Below, one piece after another: positions 61,703-64,000 of a stretch of 64,000 nucleotides of DNA (positions are counted from its first letter, which is position 1; each line of letters begins with the position of its first letter). The notes below the pieces were generated by a model that saw only the letters and a program-made list of their open reading frames with translations, had not been told where the DNA came from and made no database searches. The translations under genes were made by a program, and so were the position numbers. Origin of the DNA: Chrysoperla carnea (lineage: Eukaryota > Arthropoda > Insecta > Neuroptera > Chrysopidae); contig NC_058339.1 in assembly GCF_905475395.1 (NCBI RefSeq), forward strand, positions 49,547,172 to 49,611,171. Direction: 5' to 3'.

Positions 61703-64000
61703 CTGGAAACAAATAAATTTAATTAGAATAATAATAATAAAATACTTCATAAGATATTATGTAACTAAATAAAAGAATAAAACATCTTTATGAATATGAG
61801 CAATAAACAAACTATACATAAAGTATGTGAGAATGATTTCAAATTGCATCATAATATCAAATTGCATTACGAAGCTGGTAGTCCAATCATTGTAGAATCT
61901 TTCTTCTAGAATATCTTGACGCTCATTTTAATAAATAAGTGTGGGTCACTGTAGGAACTCATTCTTCACAACAAAAATTTCAAAAGAGCATTGGCGCGTA
62001 AAAGTTTTGTCTATCTCTAACAATCTGGTTAAAGAGTAGGAAAATTGGTCCAAAAATTTAGAAGACATTTTTCAAAAACCCAAAGGATTCGGAACAAATC
62101 TTCTGTACTACCGTAGCAGAGCGTTCATGTAAACTTTTTGTGATGTTTTTGGTTTTGAAAATATGATCCTACAATGACGCTTGCTTGCTTAAAATCACAC
62201 TATACTGGCGGAAAAGCTTTTTAACCGAAATGTTAGCTTGCTTAACCCATCTTTGTAAATTGAGGAGCCGAGTAACAGATCGAGATTGATGGGCTGCGCA
62301 TATATTTGCCGGTGGTATTAACTATTCACCGAAGACTAAATATTAATTCATTCTGAGCGTATGACTATTATCTACGTAATTTTTGTAAGCTCAAAAGCTA
62401 TAATTTTTATTCACAGGAAACATTATATAGTGTTTATCTTGGAAAAGAAGCTCGTTAGATGTTAGCAATTTGCATCTACAGAAGTGGCAAATGAGTGAGA
62501 GAAAATGGGTGTGTTTTTAAAAAGATGCCGCAAAGTCTTGTATATAATGTATTGATGGCTGGAACCAGGTGGAGGCTAAACCTTTTTTAATTTAAAGTTA
62601 ACCTATTATCGATACCAATAAGTATCACAGGCTAGAACCAGGTGGAGGCTAAACCATTTTTAATTCGAAGTTAAGCAATACCAATACCAGGTAATTCCAA
62701 GGTTAATCACAGGGCTGAGTGGGGCCCTGTAAACAGCGTTCCCTTTCACAGATGATGTAGTAAAACAACATTTTAGTAAATATGAATTTTGTATACACTT
62801 TAATATGTTTTCGACGGGAATAATAGCTTCATCCCTTAAAATAATTAACAATCATGATGAATTTTTCTTTATTTTAAGAAAATTGTGAGATTAATATAAA
62901 ATACTCAAAGTTGTAAAAGATGCCAAACGGTTGGCTTTGCTAAAATGCTTAAAAAATAAAATTATTCTTTATAGATGATGTACTTAAGTTGCCCATTGTT
63001 GTAATAATTGACAAGTAGATAAATATATACTTATAATATTAGCGAATCGAACACACATTATTTAAAAACATCTTTGACATGATTTCGTCATTTTTTGATA
63101 TAAGAAATACTTTTGAGTAATTTATTTTCACAATCAAAAATAATATATTCAAACAATTATTACTGAGTAATTTTTCTATAGGTTGTTTCAGAAATGCAAG
63201 GTACTAAGTTTTATGTGGTTCTTAATACAAAATTATAAAAGAAGTTCATATAAACATATGAGTATATTTTGATGATTGAAGTTTGGTGACCCAATCATAG
63301 ATCTATAATATAAAAAATTGAGTTTTGGTTTTGGGGATTATTTTCGGAGGTAGGGAAAGTCAAAAAGAAAAATTTTCCAAAGTATAATTTGTGTAATATC
63401 AAATTAAAAGACTCTATGAGGAATAAAAATATATTATATTTATTTTTGAAGAAAATATGCGAAAAATGACTCACACCTTTATCACAGAAAATATTGAGTC
63501 TAAAATTACATGATATAGTGCATCACTCAAATAAAAGCGTGGTTAATGAGAAGTACAAATATGTTTTGTTTAAATAATTTTAAAATTAGTTCAGAAAATG
63601 TTTAAGAAAATTTATCATTCTGCCCTTTTATTATCGTACTGGGTTTAAATTTTGAAAAAACCAAAAAAATATATTATGCGACCTTGTTGAAACATGAAAA
63701 CTTAAATGGCAATTCCGAGAAAAGGAGAGTTTTCATTCTTTAAATTTCCGTGAAAAGGAGAATTTTCATGAACATTTTTGTAGTTATAAAGGCTGATCCA
63801 ATTTCAGTTTCCTGCAGCTCTGTAAATTAAAATGCTGTGAATGCTGTAAATACTTTCGCTTGTTTCAAAAGTCAAATGTTAGTTTTAATCATCCCATTCC
63901 ATGATATGAATCGTGTAACTCAACATCCCTCAACGCACAAATTGTTTACTTGTTCTACAGAAATAACAATTCTGTAACAACTGTGTATAGACTTTTACGA
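61703..64000. other. Upstream part of the minus-strand gene or spacer; no exon found
   Basis: The acceptor at 61703 implies at least one more exon upstream on the minus strand, but none could be recognised to the window edge. Confidence 0.4.
62557..62700 (+). repeat. Two tandem units of about 73 bp
   Basis: ggaaccaggtggaggctaaa at 62561 recurs as agaaccaggtggaggctaaa at 62634, both followed by ttttaatt, aagttaa and gataccaata- or caataccaata-like words. Confidence 0.75.

Overview
The window looks like AT-rich nuclear DNA of an insect. The genes have GT-AG introns, TATA boxes and AATAAA signals. Their proteins belong to animal families (SLC36-type amino acid transporter, IFT38/CLUAP1, CPVL-type serine carboxypeptidase). 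The spacers are full of decayed transposable elements, including foldback MITEs, hAT-like and TTAA-flanked elements, a tRNA-derived SINE and LINE remnants. I cannot fix the order from sequence alone.

Layout. 1-25.4 kb is gene-poor: a doubtful minus-strand ORF pair (353-1013), three dispersed repeat families, several foldback elements, a SINE and two LINE remnants. 25.44-30.50 kb holds a seven-exon proton-coupled amino acid transporter (+, 490 aa). 30.5-37.3 kb is spacer. 37.50-41.94 kb holds a six-exon CLUAP1/IFT38 gene (+, 449 aa), with a perfect palindromic X-box (RFX site) 127 bp upstream of its ATG. A 714-bp foldback element follows it. 43-48 kb is spacer. 48.14-49.54 and 55.25-56.66 kb are two intronless serine carboxypeptidase paralogues (+, 467 and 469 aa) with matching short promoters (double GATA motif, TATA box, start-like motif). 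Between them lies a triplicated hAT-like element. 60.07-61.70 kb holds the last two exons of an unrecognised minus-strand gene whose 5' part was not found.

The genes do not form a pathway. The transporter is a membrane nutrient or lysosomal carrier, IFT38 builds cilia (in insects, sensory neurons and sperm), and the carboxypeptidases are secreted or lysosomal peptidases whose GATA-type promoters suggest gut or fat-body expression. The most informative signals are regulatory: the X-box and the promoter shared by the carboxypeptidase pair. The mobile-element structures, especially the head-to-tail hAT-like triplet joined by one shared 8-bp site, are the most unusual.

Exon boundaries were read by eye from splice sites, reading phase and family resemblance. 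No search was run.
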